Source: Sphaerosporella brunnea (taxonomy: Eukaryota; Ascomycota; Pezizomycetes; Pezizales; Pyronemataceae). Taken from it: a DNA stretch of 42,466 nt. Below the pieces are notes generated by a model. It saw only the letters and a program-made list of their open reading frames with translations, did not search any database and was not told the origin of the DNA. This document shows, one piece after another, positions 32,823-42,466 of the stretch (its first letter is position 1; each line of letters begins with the position of its first letter). Location: the NCBI GenBank assembly GCA_008704415.1, contig VXIS01000383.1:1-42466 (forward strand). The letters are read 5' to 3'. The position numbers were made by a program, and so were the translations under genes.

Positions 32823-33558
32823 CAGTTGGGGACACCTTAAACCGGAGTGGGCGGACATGCAAGTTGAAAAATAAATTATTTTTCAATTTCCAAATTGGGA
32901 TTTTAAAATGATTTTTAACAAAAAATCACGTGAAAACCTGCGTATTTTTCGGCGAAAATCCGCGCTTTCTTGCTGAAAACCCGAGTTTTTTTACTTAAAA
33001 ATTTCCTCGCCTCGCTGCTTGCGAAAGCATTGAGCTCTGGAGTAGCCACTGGATGTGGTTTTGAAGGAGTATGGGCTCTGGTCTCCTAGAGAACGCGATC
33101 CGTGCGATGCTTGAATATATTGTAACCTTCAACGAAGAGTTGGCGTAGCTGCTCGCCTAAGCAAGATGTTTTTTTTACAAGACTCGCCGCGAAGCGGCGA
33201 GAGATTTTTTAAAACAAAGTGAGAGTTAAGTGTGTTTCTTATGTAACATATGTAGCATAATACTTCCTGATTGGGAAGTTAGCACCTGTTAGTCATCCAG
33301 ATTATTACCTAAGAAAGGTAATTAATGCACTAAGTAAGGCGGACATCGGAGCCCCCCCCACACCAAAATTGATTTTTACTTTTAATTTGTTGGAAAATCA
33401 ACCACGCCTTTATAAAATAATCGAAACGCATAGCAAGGACCTTTTGCATTCCCTCTATCGCCCTATGCGCTTCGTTTTTTAATTTATTGCGTTGTTGTGT
33501 TGCCATCTCGGGTCAAAGTCGAGGTCTTTTTCACTCAGGTTTAAGGTGTCCCCAACTG
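32823..33558 (-). mobile_element. Nonautonomous TA element X, inner copy (X1), inserted in X2
   Basis: A 736-bp element with inverted ends CAGTTGGGGACACCTTAAAC, TA at 32821-32822 and 33559-33560. It lies in opposite orientation within the outer copy. The outer copy reads GAGTCATG-TA-AAAAGAACATC across the site, and the inner copy contains the equivalent GAGTCTTG-TA-AAAAAAACATC (inverse strand, near 33176). This proves both insertion and TA duplication. No ORF of note. Confidence 0.93.
33183..33201. repeat. Second copy of the GAA-loop hairpin
   Basis: Identical to 32797-32815; it belongs to the inner X copy. Confidence 0.9.
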
Positions 33559-33881
33559 TAAAAAGAACATCTTTGGAGCCACCCTCTTGCTTAGGCAGGC
33601 AGGTACGCCAACTCTTCGTTGAAGGGTACAATATTCAAGCATCCAACGGATCGCCAGAGCCCATACTCCTTCAAAACCACATCCAGTAGCTACTTCAGAG
33701 CTCAATGCTTTCGCAAGCAGCGAGGCGAGGAAATCAAGCCAGTTTCTTAAGTTAAAAAACTCGGGTTTTCAGCAAGAAAGCGCGGGTTTTCACGCGATTT
33801 TTTGTTAAAAATCATTTTTAAAATCCCGATTTGGAAATTAAAACATAATTTGTTTTTTCGACTTGGATGTCCCCAACTGTA

Positions 33882-34803
33882 GAGTAGTACATGCGCTCAC
33901 TGCCGCCGCCAGGACAGCAAAATCCAGCATGTCAAAACGCAAGCTCCGATAACAGGCACCCCTACAATCCACCTACCCGCACCGCCATGGCCAAAGCGGC
34001 TGCGTGAAAAAAAACAAAAAAAAAAAAAGTGACGCGGTCGCCTTAACCTCCGAAGGCTGTACTCGTACATCCTCGTAGTACTCGATTCAATTTCTCGAGT
34101 GACTTCACATGAATTCTCGGAGTAGGACATTACCATGTATGTCCTCGCCATGTGGCAGATCTAAAAGCGTAGCAATAAAAATAGAGCGGCCAGGGTGGAG
34201 CAAGCCGCGCCAGCGCCCTAAACCCTACCTAATTACAGCGACAGCCTATTTGAACTTTCCTGCCTTCCGCATGCGCAATCACAATGTATCCATTCCAATA
34301 ATACCCCCCCCCCCCCATTGATGCTATCTACATATCCCTTCGACCTCCGAGAACCATTCGCCCACCTTCTCAGAACCACGAGTCGGGGCTTCAATCTTGG
34401 GTTTGGTTTACATCCATCGCAGAAGCAGCAGACCATCGCAATCCCGAAGAACGTACATACCTACCTACCTAGGTAGGTACTAGGTAGGTAGGTAGGCACG
34501 CCTGTCCCCACAGCTCCTAAGTTTTCTAAAGCGGAAACAGCCATCCGTACTGACAAGATACATTCCTGGGGAGGAAGATTGATTCCAGAAGAACGGTTTT
34601 ACAGACCAGAGTCTTTCGTATGGTTCAATTGTGGTTGTGGCTACCTAGCTGATTTGATCTATCTACTACACTGTTCCCCAATACCCAAGACTGAACAAAG
34701 ATCCAGGCCCTGCTTGCGACAACAGAAATCGTTTCCGTAGAGCAGCTTCCATCAATACTGACGTTCTCCATAATTCCACCCATTCCGCCATTTTTTGCAC
34801 ATC
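33882..34803. other. Intergenic region downstream of mog1
   Basis: About 920 bp with A-rich (34007-34028) and C13 (34304-34316) runs, a telobox-like CCCTAAACCCTA near 34218 and the CCTA palindrome at 34457-34496. No gene is supported. Confidence 0.5.
34457..34496. repeat. CCTA/TAGG palindromic microsatellite
   Basis: CCTA units run into TAGG units twice, creating a self-complementary stretch of about 40 bp that can extrude as a hairpin. Confidence 0.85.
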
Positions 34804-35430
34804 CTATTCTTCGGGCACAAACAGATCCCAATCCTTAATTTTGAAGCTCGCCAGCACCTTATCCCGCACCGCCAATCCAGCGCTCAACAGCTCCCCCGGC
34901 ACACCATTCAACTCCCCCTCCCAACCCGGTGCCGCAACCGAGCCCTCAGCTCTAACATGCTCCACATTCAAAAACGGCACATTGACCGTGATGACAATAT
35001 CCGTCTTTTGCTGTTCCAACCTCACAACAGTAACCAAAATCGCCGTAAATAGGGGTGGCTGAGTAGAATTCTGCGGACTCGAGACCGTCCCGACGATAGA
35101 GTATGCCTTGACGCCAGGAAGGTTTGGAAGCGAAATAGACGTGGTGGTGAACACCTTGTTGCTGCAGCGATCATCCGACAACGTAATGTCATCCCAGTGC
35201 ACAGCGACGGCGGCAGAATCGGAGGAAGGATCGGAGGCGGGTGACACCCGCTCGCAGATGTCGACGATGATGCTGATGTCCGTGTCGTATGTGCGGGATA
35301 CGTACACTTCTTGCGTGTTGGGAACTTCGCGGAATTGGCTGGCGTCTTCGAAGTTGGAGGGAAAGTGCGCGGTGATTGCGCCGCCGAAGAGGTCGGTCTC
35401 TGTGGTCGGGATGTCGGTGGAGGCTGTCAT
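34804..35430 (-). CDS. mog1: Ran-binding nuclear import factor Mog1
   Basis: A single exon of 208 codons plus stop. Mog1 binds Ran/Gsp1 and promotes nucleotide release, supporting nuclear protein import. The conserved N-terminal Mog1 pattern TDLFGGAITAHFPSNFEDAS is followed by REVPNTQEVYV, then ISIIVDICERV and an HWDDI segment. The C-terminal half continues with LFTAILVTVVRLEQQKTDIV and ends in KIKDWDLFVPEE. The length fits the family (about 190-220). The frame is open to an ATG at 35544, which would add 38 Thr/Pro-rich residues that look like leader; the ATG at 35430 is preferred. It shares a 434-bp divergent promoter with pre2. Confidence 0.88.
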   Translation of the reverse strand: MTASTDIPTTETDLFGGAITAHFPSNFEDASQFREVPNTQEVYVSRTYDTDISIIVDICERVSPASDPSSDSAAVAVHWDDITLSDDRCSNKVFTTTSISLPNLPGVKAYSIVGTVSSPQNSTQPPLFTAILVTVVRLEQQKTDIVITVNVPFLNVEHVRAEGSVAAPGWEGELNGVPGELLSAGLAVRDKVLASFKIKDWDLFVPEE

Positions 35431-35864
35431 GGTGATGCGCACAGTGGTTTTGTGGGAGTTGCTTGGTGTGGTTGTGATGCCTGGCGGGGTCGTGACGTGG
35501 GGCAAGGTGGGACGCGCTTTATGATGGTTCTGACGCCTGTACACGTGATCGCGATGGGTGACTCTTTCATCTTTCCCTGCATCGAGGAGTCATGAACTGC
35601 TGCTGTGATTCATTCGGCGCTGTCATGGCAGCTGATACTGCAGGGACGACTCTACCCGATGGAAGAAGACTAGCTGTGACTGAACCAAGAAGGAAGTGCC
35701 CTCATGCCGAGTGACATGCAATGAAAAACATCACTAAACCTAATTCGTACATAGCGTGCACACTGCTCCAAACCTCACCTCCCCCCAAACCACCCCACGC
35801 ACAGCCATCATCACAGCTTCATCTCCATACCCCGTCGTCCGTCCCCGTATCAACCACACACACC
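35431..35864. promoter_or_regulatory. Divergent promoter of mog1 and pre2
   Basis: 434 bp between the two start codons. The pre2 side is C/A-rich leader. I recognise no PACE-type proteasome element. Confidence 0.55.
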
Positions 35865-36905
35865 ATGGACACCCTCGTTGCGCGTTACACATCACCTCAC
35901 GATGGCTTCTTCGATGACTCTGAGGAGGAGCAGCAGCAGCTCACGACCAAGCCCAGCCACGACCACAAATTCTCTCTTCCACCGATCTCGCAAGTGAGTT
36001 AAAAACCAACACCAACCCCAAGCTTCCTTCCCCGTAAGCTGACCCTCGCAGCCCTCCGCCTTCCTCCGCGCAGTCACCGACGACCACAAGAACCCCGAAT
36101 GTCCGATCAAACTCGCGCACGGCACGACCACGCTTGCCTTCCGTTTCAAGGAGGGAATAATCGTAGCCACGGACTCGCGGGCTACAGCTGGGAACTGGAT
36201 CGCCTCTCAGACGGTGAAGAAGGTGATTGAGATCAAGTAACCCAATCCAACCCCCACCATCACCCCACCCCGACCAAAAAAAGGATCAGCCCCACTAACC
36301 CCCCACAGTGACAAAATGCTGGGCACCATGGCCGGCGGCGCCGCAGACTGTCAATTCTGGCTGAATTACCTGGGCATGGAATGCCGCCTGCACGAACTGC
36401 GCCACAAGCGGCGCATCACCGTTGCCGCCGCCTCAAAGATCCTCGCCAACATCGTCTACAGCTACAAAGGCATGGGCCTGTCGATGGGAACCATGATCGC
36501 CGGCGTGACGGCGCAGGAAGGCCCTGCGCTGTACTACGTCGACTCCGACGGCACCCGGCTACAGGGTGACCTCTTCTGTGTCGGTTCCGGTCAGACCTTC
36601 GCCTACGGTGTGCTAGATCGGGAGTATAGCTACGATCTGAGCACTGAGGAAGCTCTGGCGCTGGGTTCGAGGAGTATTCTGGCTGCTACTCACAGAGTGA
36701 GTTTTTCCTGGATTGTGGTGTGGATTTGATGCGGTGATAGGGTGCTGATGACGTCTTGTAGGATGCCTACTCCGGTGGTTCGATAAACCTCTACCACGTC
36801 AAGGAGGAGGGATGGGTCAAGCACGGCTTCACCGACACTCACCCCGTCTTCTGGAAGACAAAGCTGGAGAAGGGAGAGTTTTCAAATGTCAGCACGGACT
36901 TCTAG
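35865..36905 (+). CDS. pre2: 20S proteasome subunit beta5 (Pre2)
   Basis: Four exons (35865-35993, 36052-36236, 36309-36696, 36762-36905) encode 281 residues, compared with 287 in yeast Pre2. It supplies the chymotrypsin-like activity of the 20S core. The propeptide ends at LAHG and the mature enzyme begins at T68 (TTTLAF). Catalytic D84 (TDSRAT) and K100 (QTVKK) correspond to Asp17 and Lys33 of the mature chain. The conserved [28 protein letters not shown] and [13 protein letters not shown] blocks and the terminal DAYSGG...YHV are present. The divergent neighbour is mog1 and the convergent one is aminopeptidase P. Confidence 0.97.
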
Positions 36906-37243
36906 ATAAGTTGCTGGATTGCTTCATGATGTGTAAGACGGACGACACGCTTTTTAATGAAACAAAGCAAAAAAAAGGCCAAGTTCGATCTGGTGGCTTC
37001 GTGATGGTAGAGCGATGCTGGGAATTGACACGACACAACTATGCAACGCATGCGTGATATTCTGTGACACATTACAATTCAACGGACCCGAATCCAATCA
37101 GAGCAAGGCAAAAAAAAACCCTCACCCTCTCAAAAAAAAAAAGGAAACAAGGTCTCCAAAAGCTGCACTCAATAGACTCCCGCAAGCATCTACACACACT
37201 ACCCACTCAAGACCAACGCCCCCCCCCCCCCTTTTCTCTCTCT
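36906..37243. other. Convergent intergenic region
   Basis: 338 bp between the stops of pre2 and aminopeptidase P. It contains A-rich runs near 37111-37142 and C13 followed by T4 at 37219-37235. No gene. Confidence 0.55.
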
Positions 37244-39747
37244 TTAGATAGGGATGGGGGCTGTTTCCCTCTCCAGCCACTTCATGGCCGCAGAATCCTT
37301 CTCCAAAAATCCCTTAGCCTTAGCCTTCTCCAACACCTCCGCATGATAGTCATTAAGCCATTTCTTCTCCGCCGGCGTCAACAGGTTCTCATCCGTCAGC
37401 TTCTTACACATGGGCACCATGGTGACGTGCTCGAAGCCGTAGTATCTAGTGAGCAGTTTAGCATCCGGCGCGGTATATTCCCAAAGGTGGCGGGCTTCAC
37501 TCACGGCTTGTCGCCAAACTGGTGATTCGTCTTTGCTTCCTTCACCATTATCACGTCTGTTCACCGATCAGCAATCGTGATCTGGTGTGGGTGCGTTGCT
37601 AGGGTAAGCCATACTCTCAATACGAATTCCAAAGTTTCCATCCTCGTAGTACCCCGGCTCATCCGAAATCACCATTCCGGGGGCCAGCGGCACCTCCGAG
37701 TACTGAAGCCTCGTGCCGATACCGATGGGACCCTCGTGTACATTCAAAAAGCTGCCGACACCGTGTCCCGTTCCGTGGCGGTAATCGAGCCCTTCGCTCC
37801 ACAGGAACTGGCGAGCCAGCACATCCAGCGCGAACCCGCTGGTTCCCTTGGGGAACACGACTCTATCGAGGGCAACCATACCCTTGAGAACAAGGGTGTA
37901 CGCCTTCTTCTCCATCTCCGTGGGTTCGCCGAAGTGCAGCGTCCGCGTGGTGTCCGTGGTGCCGTCCAGATACTGCGCACCGGAGTCGCAGAGGTAGACG
38001 GCCTTCGGGTCGATCTTGGAGCAACTGCCCGGCTCGGGCTTGTAGTGGATCACGGCAGCGTTGGGGCCAGTGGAGGAAATAGTATCGAATGACAACCCCT
38101 TGAAGTGCTCTCCAACCTTCCGGAACTCCTCCAGCTTATCAGCGGCCTGAACCTCGTCGAGCTCGGTGCCCTTCTTGAGCTCCTCCTCGAGCCAGGAGAA
38201 GTACTTGATCAGAGCCACACCATCGCGGATATGACAGTTCCGCATTCCGCTGCGCTCGGTCTCGTTCTTCACGGCTTTGGCCTCCTCGATGGGGGAGCGG
38301 ACTACTTCTACGTATTCATCACCACCGAGAGCTTTGGAGAGTGCCCACGAAGCTTTGTTGGAGAGGAGCCACTTCTTCGCCATGGCGTCACCACTCACCA
38401 AAGCCCCGTCTCTGAGCTTCGTGGAAACCGTCGTGAGGTCCGTAAACACCGCTTCGTACGGCTTAATCTTTACCTCGTCGCCTAGGTGCTCAAGCGCCGC
38501 CTCTGGGAGCTTCTTGGAGTCAATGTAGAGGGTAGCAGATGTCGGAGTGATGAAGGCATATGCGAAAAACACCGGGTTGTACGGAATACTTGAGACAGAA
38601 ACGCATCAGTGACTTCACTCCATCCTAATAGCTGCGCTTCAATGCGGAAAGAACATACTCAGAACCTCTCAGATTGTACAGCCACGCAATCTCATCCAGC
38701 ATGCTGACAACGAAACCAGGGCTCTTCTTCTTTTCGAGCCCTTTCCGCACAGCCTCAATCTTCTCCTGGAACGGCTGTCCCGCGTACTCGATATTCAGCA
38801 CCATCACCGGGTTATTGGGGCGCGCCGGTCGATCGGTCCAGATCTCATCAACTAGGTTCTTGCTCATCCCCAGCAGTCCAGCACCGCCCTTCTTTTTGAT
38901 GCGGGTCTCGAGGCTCTTAGCCTGCTGAGCTGTGATCAAGGTCGCATCCACGCCCACCGTCTTACCACCCTCTGAGTGCTGCGCGGCCCTATTGTCCCCC
39001 GCAACATCAGCATAACCCCACGGGGTAGGGATACCAGGGAGTGAGGGTATACCATTCTTGCCAGGTCGGAACATCGGGCATTCCCTGCTTCAGCAGCTCC
39101 CAATTGCTATCGAGCTGGTGCTCCGCCTGGTTGAAGTATCTTCCGTCCGTAGCGAGGACGGCCTTCTCGTGGGTTACAACGGCACATCCCGCCGAGCCGG
39201 TGAAGCCCGTAAGCCATGCTTTATCGTCGCGGCGTCGTCAATATGATGATGATGACACAGTGGGATTTGGGGGGTGCAGCGGACCTCGTCGCGCATCTGC
39301 TTCGCAGATGTATTCGCTGCTATGGGAGTCTTCGCTAGGTATAACTACATTATAAGCGGCGTTAGAATAGATCGATCGGGTGGTGCATCTGGACCAAGAG
39401 CTACACAGTAGGGCGAAGTGTAAAAAGCGAAGTTATAGAAGCGCACCATAAACGTCGACCTTCTCGCGGCCCATCAGCCTGCGCAAGGCCGCCAGACGGT
39501 CGGCAGTGTTGGCCGTGACCATTTCGTTTTTCGGTATCGGATCTAGGAGACTCGAGAATAGACGGAACTGCTGGGACTGATGATGGGATGGTCTTATTCT
39601 TCTCAAACGTTGCTTTGGGGTGGTAGCGGAGGCGGTGGAAGAAGTTCTAGAGATATAGCTTCTTGCCGTTGAAGATGTGTGCCGCAACAAGGCGGCGTGG
39701 GGGAGCCGCGGGGCAGCAAATCTAACCCCGCAGAGGGCAGACGACAT
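37244..39747 (-). CDS. ampp: Xaa-Pro aminopeptidase P (peptidase M24B)
   Basis: Seven exons encode about 694 residues: 39747-39447, 39344-39285, 39218-39053, 38988-38659, 38588-37615, 37556-37505 and 37445-37244. It removes an N-terminal residue preceding proline, using two Mn ions. Conserved features: [17 protein letters not shown] (across intron 1), [36 protein letters not shown] (across intron 4), and metal ligands in [33 protein letters not shown] and [17 protein letters not shown]. The C-terminal [14 protein letters not shown] is typical of AMPP. The first 75 residues are Arg/Ser/Thr-rich with almost no acidic residues and look like a mitochondrial presequence. The usual cytosolic start corresponds to the internal [14 protein letters not shown]. 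Two donors (GTCCGC, GTGCGC) are unusual, but the joins recover family sequence. Confidence 0.93.
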
Positions 39748-41389
39748 GTTGCTTTTTCCCTACTTCACGAACAACAAAACGGTTAACGACAACAAAGCCG
39801 ACGGCGAGTTCGCACAGGCAACGCGGCGGGAGGAGTGACCTGCCTACTATCTTTCCTGCTTGAGATAGAAGAAAAAGCAGTCGCTGCTGTCGTTGGATGG
39901 ACACGATACGGCAAGATCCTATTTTGTCGGTTATTGCAACCAGGAATCTCGGCATGAAACGAAACGACCAAAACGCCAACATGTACCAAGTATCAGAATT
40001 CTCCGCCGATTCAGATACAGCTGTGTCAGTACCTATCATTGTAGGCATTAATATCTGCCTATAGGAGTATGCAGATAAATCTCGGAAGTCCCCAATCACC
40101 ACATATCACCGATAGAGTGCTTTTTTCATCCTCGAGATGTTCATCAGGCTGTCTCGTCTCGTAGCCTTTTCCATCTTGCCGACCTATCTCTTGGTATGGG
40201 CCCGTCGCCAGGTTTTTGGTCGGCCTTATCACTCCTACGAACCGACAAACCCCAGAATTATTCACTGCGAGGCTGTATGTACATTTGAACAAGCACAATC
40301 CAGGCAGAGCGGCGGAGGTATATGTCCAGGAGAGTAACAGCTAGGTCAAGCCGGTCGAGAAAGTGAAAGCTACCCACAGGCTTCCAGTATATTTAAATGC
40401 AATCACAAAAACAGGCATAAAGTACAAGGGTACAGCTATAAGTCGGGTGCTCCCCGATCAAACAGCAACTGGCAACGCCACTACGACTGCTGCTAGAACT
40501 TTGTGAAGCTGGGGGTGGCATCGTAGGCCTCCCTAGAGCCTTTTTGAGTGTTTTGAAGAAAAAATACCGACTTCTTCGTGAACGACAAAGGTCTTGGCAT
40601 TGTTTGGTTGTATGGAGGAAAGAAGTCGGGTGCTCTTTACGGCACCCGAATTACCCTTGTACCCTAGTACAACATGTGAGGTATGGTTCCGTGCGCTTTA
40701 AACCTGGACCTTCCGGGATCCGGGCAAACTAGGACTTTTGGCGTTGTTGTGTGACTAAGCGGGGTTCTTCAGCGTGCAGCAACGGTCCGACTCTATTAAT
40801 TTACTACCCATCGTCCTCTAAAATTGCCAGAGCGGCTTCTCCAACTCTCCGGTGGCTTCTATATACACGTTCTTTAAAGGCCTGCGTGCCATACCGTTCT
40901 CCCTGACGATACGCCTCCATAATCCTATCTACACGGCGGAAAAATTTCCAAACAACCACATCCGTTACGACGCTCTGCTTGAGATCTGCGCAGGCTGGAA
41001 GAACAATCAGCTTGAGCGAGCGATTGGCCCGGGCCGAGCGAGCAATTGGCCTGGGCCGAGCGCTGGTGACATACCTGTTAAATCGTGATGGACGTGGTAT
41101 CTCCTTTGGTCTCCCTGCAGTGTTTCCCTATTTCATACTGGTTTCATCTTACACTCATCACGGGCACTTACCACTGCGTTTACTACACCATGTACTCGTC
41201 ACATGCTTTCTTATTTTCTTATCTCTCGCCTGTTTGCACACACCTTCCTTTTCCAGTCAGGCTTACTCGTGTCTGCCTTACGTTGACTCACTGTTGCGCA
41301 CAAACGCACACAGTCATACGCGGCTGTGCATTAGCGCTTACTGGTTATGTGTCATTCTATTTCTAGTTGTTTCTCTTACATTCCATGTA
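39748..41389. other. Intergenic region upstream of aminopeptidase P, up to the right LTR element
   Basis: About 1.6 kb. It includes a repeated AGTCGGGTGCTC (near 40442 and 40625, the second followed by the inverse GGCACCCGA) and a 22-bp tandem repeat at 41014-41057. Part of it may belong to the U3 of the right-hand LTR, whose 5' end I could not fix. No gene is supported. Confidence 0.45.
41014..41057 (+). repeat. Two tandem 22-bp units
   Basis: GAGCGAGCGATTGGCCCGGG-type unit repeated once with two substitutions. Confidence 0.85.
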
Positions 41390-41425
41390 TGACTCACACG
41401 TATGACTCACAGTCATCATGAGTCA
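41390..41425. promoter_or_regulatory. Cluster of three Gcn4/AP-1-type sites
   Basis: TGACTCA at 41390-41396 and 41403-41409, and its inverse TGAGTCA at 41419-41425, about 55-90 bp before the TATA sequence of the LTR. They match the binding site of Gcn4/CpcA-type bZIP factors; function is inferred. Confidence 0.65.
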
Positions 41426-41678
41426 CTCGAAACATGTATACATAGTTACATACTAGGCTTGGCGGGCTGAGCTCTCGGGTATATATATCCGCTCTCTCTC
41501 CCTCAAACCAAGCACAACAATCAACACAACAATCTCCTCGAGAATAAGATCTTCTCTTCACTTCTCTATTGTGATAACAGATTCCGCACTCCTCTCTTCA
41601 GTTCCTATCATCCTTCTGCTCTAAATACCTTTACCGGTATTGCTCCACTTCCGCTTCACGCAAACCCACCTTTTATCA
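41390..41678 (+). mobile_element. 3' part of the 5' LTR of a Copia-like retrotransposon (5' boundary unknown)
   Basis: The LTR end is placed at TTTTATCA (41678) because a Copia-type primer site begins at the next base. Upstream are a TATATATAT at 41480-41488 and three TGACTCA motifs. A pyrimidine/CAACA-rich stretch follows the TATA, as in R/U5. The start of the LTR was not identified; TGTTA at about 41075 is one possibility. Confidence 0.6.
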
Positions 41679-41692
41679 GGTTATGAGCCCGG
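41679..41692 (+). other. Primer binding site, half-molecule of initiator tRNA-Met
   Basis: GGTTATGAGCCCGG, with ATCA before it, is complementary to the anticodon region of initiator tRNA-Met (GGGCTCATAACC). Drosophila copia uses the comparable GGTTATGGGCCC directly after its LTR. The position after TATCA supports a Copia-type element on the plus strand. Confidence 0.8.
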
Positions 41693-41751
41693 CTTAGCCT
41701 ATCGATACAACCACACAATACCCACCACATTTACCGATCGAAACCATCGCC

Positions 41752-42466
41752 ATGTCCGCTTCATCCTCAGCCGAATACCCTACCCTTCCTGCCTCCTTCC
41801 CCAAGGACTCGAAAGGCAAAGATGTTTTTCGCGAATCAATCAAGTCTAAGAAATTCAACAAGGACATGAAGATTCCCAACGTTAAACTCGACAACATCGA
41901 AATCCTTACCGGACACGAAAACTACGAGGACTGGCGCGACCAAATCACGATTATTTTCGACGCAATGCGGGTATCCGAACTGGTCATCGACGGAGCCACC
42001 CCAGCAGAAGATGCAAACGAAGATGAGCGCGAGGTGTTCCAAGCCCTATCAGCCCAATGCCTTCTGGTACTCATACAGGTAATATCGAAACCCATTATCA
42101 AAGTTGTGGCCAAGAAGCGCGACCCGCACACGATATGGGTCTACCTTGAGAACACCTATCACCGCGACACCGCCTTTTCATTTGTTCAGACCATCATGTC
42201 TTTCACCTCCCTTCCCTCCTCCTATGATGCTTCACAGCCGATTGCCGACTTCATCGACCGATTCGAAACGGAATACAATCGACTACTCAGCCTTACAACC
42301 GGTGCTAAATCCACCGACACCTATCGCAAAGACTTCCGCAAGTTCCTGGAACACGACAAAGCCAAACGCGACTTTCTCCTAGGATTCCTTGTCAAACACC
42401 ACACCAATGTTGTCGACAACCTGACAACAAAAGACGACCTCTCCTACTCCGATGTAGTTCTCAAAC
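41752..42466 (+). CDS. Copia-like gag, 5' part, continues past the window
   Basis: 238 codons are open from the ATG at 41752 to the window end. The sequence has the gag pattern of Copia elements (DUF4219/UBN2 type): KLDNIEILTGHENYEDWRDQ near residue 45, HTIWVYLENTYHRDTAFSF, and ADFIDRFETEYNRLLSLTT. These regions form the capsid-like helical domain. The start is 73 bp past the LTR end. There is no stop or frameshift in the visible part, so this copy may be intact. Confidence 0.88.
   Translation, partial: MSASSSAEYPTLPASFPKDSKGKDVFRESIKSKKFNKDMKIPNVKLDNIEILTGHENYEDWRDQITIIFDAMRVSELVIDGATPAEDANEDEREVFQALSAQCLLVLIQVISKPIIKVVAKKRDPHTIWVYLENTYHRDTAFSFVQTIMSFTSLPSSYDASQPIADFIDRFETEYNRLLSLTTGAKSTDTYRKDFRKFLEHDKAKRDFLLGFLVKHHTNVVDNLTTKDDLSYSDVVLK

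Larger units (their letters stand above)
32176..33879. mobile_element. Nonautonomous TA element X, outer copy (X2), carrying two insertions
   Basis: The ends CCGTTGGGGACGCC (32176) and GGATGTCCCCAACTG (33879) are inverted repeats outside which TA stands (32174-32175 and 33880-33881). Removing the two nested elements (32463-32735 and 32823-33558) and one TA for each leaves about 691 bp, close to the 736 bp of the inner copy. The outer left and right parts align with the inner copy in opposite orientation. No ORF is present. TIR style and TA duplication indicate a Tc1/mariner-group MITE or deletion derivative. Confidence 0.9.

Noticed and set aside
40979..41392. 137-codon frame before the right LTR
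   Set aside because: Includes the 22-bp tandem repeat and hydrophobic low-complexity residues; no family resemblance.
1..42466. CRISPR array or prokaryotic operon
   Set aside because: No regularly spaced direct repeats with unique spacers; genes are spliced eukaryotic genes.

Overview
The window comes from the nuclear genome of a filamentous ascomycete (Pezizomycotina). The genes carry many short GT-AG introns (mostly 50-70 nt), both strands are densely coded, and the encoded set is fungal: SAGA Spt7, an Rsc1/2 protein, the long GRAM-PH-GRAM sterol glucosyltransferase Atg26, FCP1, a Ser/Thr-rich GH17 glucanase and a HAUS1 augmin subunit (augmin is lost in budding yeasts). I cannot name the genus.

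Ten host genes can be modelled exon by exon: a VanZ-like membrane protein (-, 1677-2350), spt7 (+, 3087-6476), rsc1/2 (-, 7277-10108), an ER DNAJC3/p58-like co-chaperone (-, 10845-12548), HAUS1 (+, 13176-14134), atg26 (+, 19870-24189), fcp1 (+, 25597-28296), a GH17 glucanase (-, 28978-30488), mog1 (-, 34804-35430), proteasome beta5/PRE2 (+, 35865-36905) and an M24 aminopeptidase P (-, 37244-39747), eleven in all if the short mog1 is counted. spt7/rsc and pre2/aminopeptidase P are convergent pairs. dnajc3/HAUS1 and mog1/pre2 share divergent promoters.

Transposable elements fill the gaps between these genes. Both window ends run into LTR retrotransposons. The left one (minus strand) has an LTR with TGTCACGG/CCGTTACA ends. 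The right one (plus strand) is Copia-like, with an initiator-tRNA-Met half-molecule primer site and the start of a gag gene. At 626-1346 there is a stack of TA-flanked MITEs, one inserted in another. At 14368-18468 a complete 4.1-kb TA-flanked DNA transposon has 36-bp terminal inverted repeats and one four-exon gene for an IS630/Tc1/mariner-like DDE transposase. That transposase has a 102-bp coding minisatellite in its N-terminal half and a second repeat array at its C terminus. A MITE sits exactly on the transposon's right-hand TA. At 32176-33879 a nonautonomous TA element contains both an unrelated MITE and a second, inverted copy of itself.

The most unusual items are the transposon with the repeat-expanded transposase, the self-nested element whose two copies serve as each other's empty site, an inverted repeat carrying (CCCTAA)n teloboxes in the dnajc3/HAUS1 promoter, and an intron in the same position in both bromodomains of the RSC protein. 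All intron positions were deduced by reading frame, splice consensus and family conservation; no transcript data were available.
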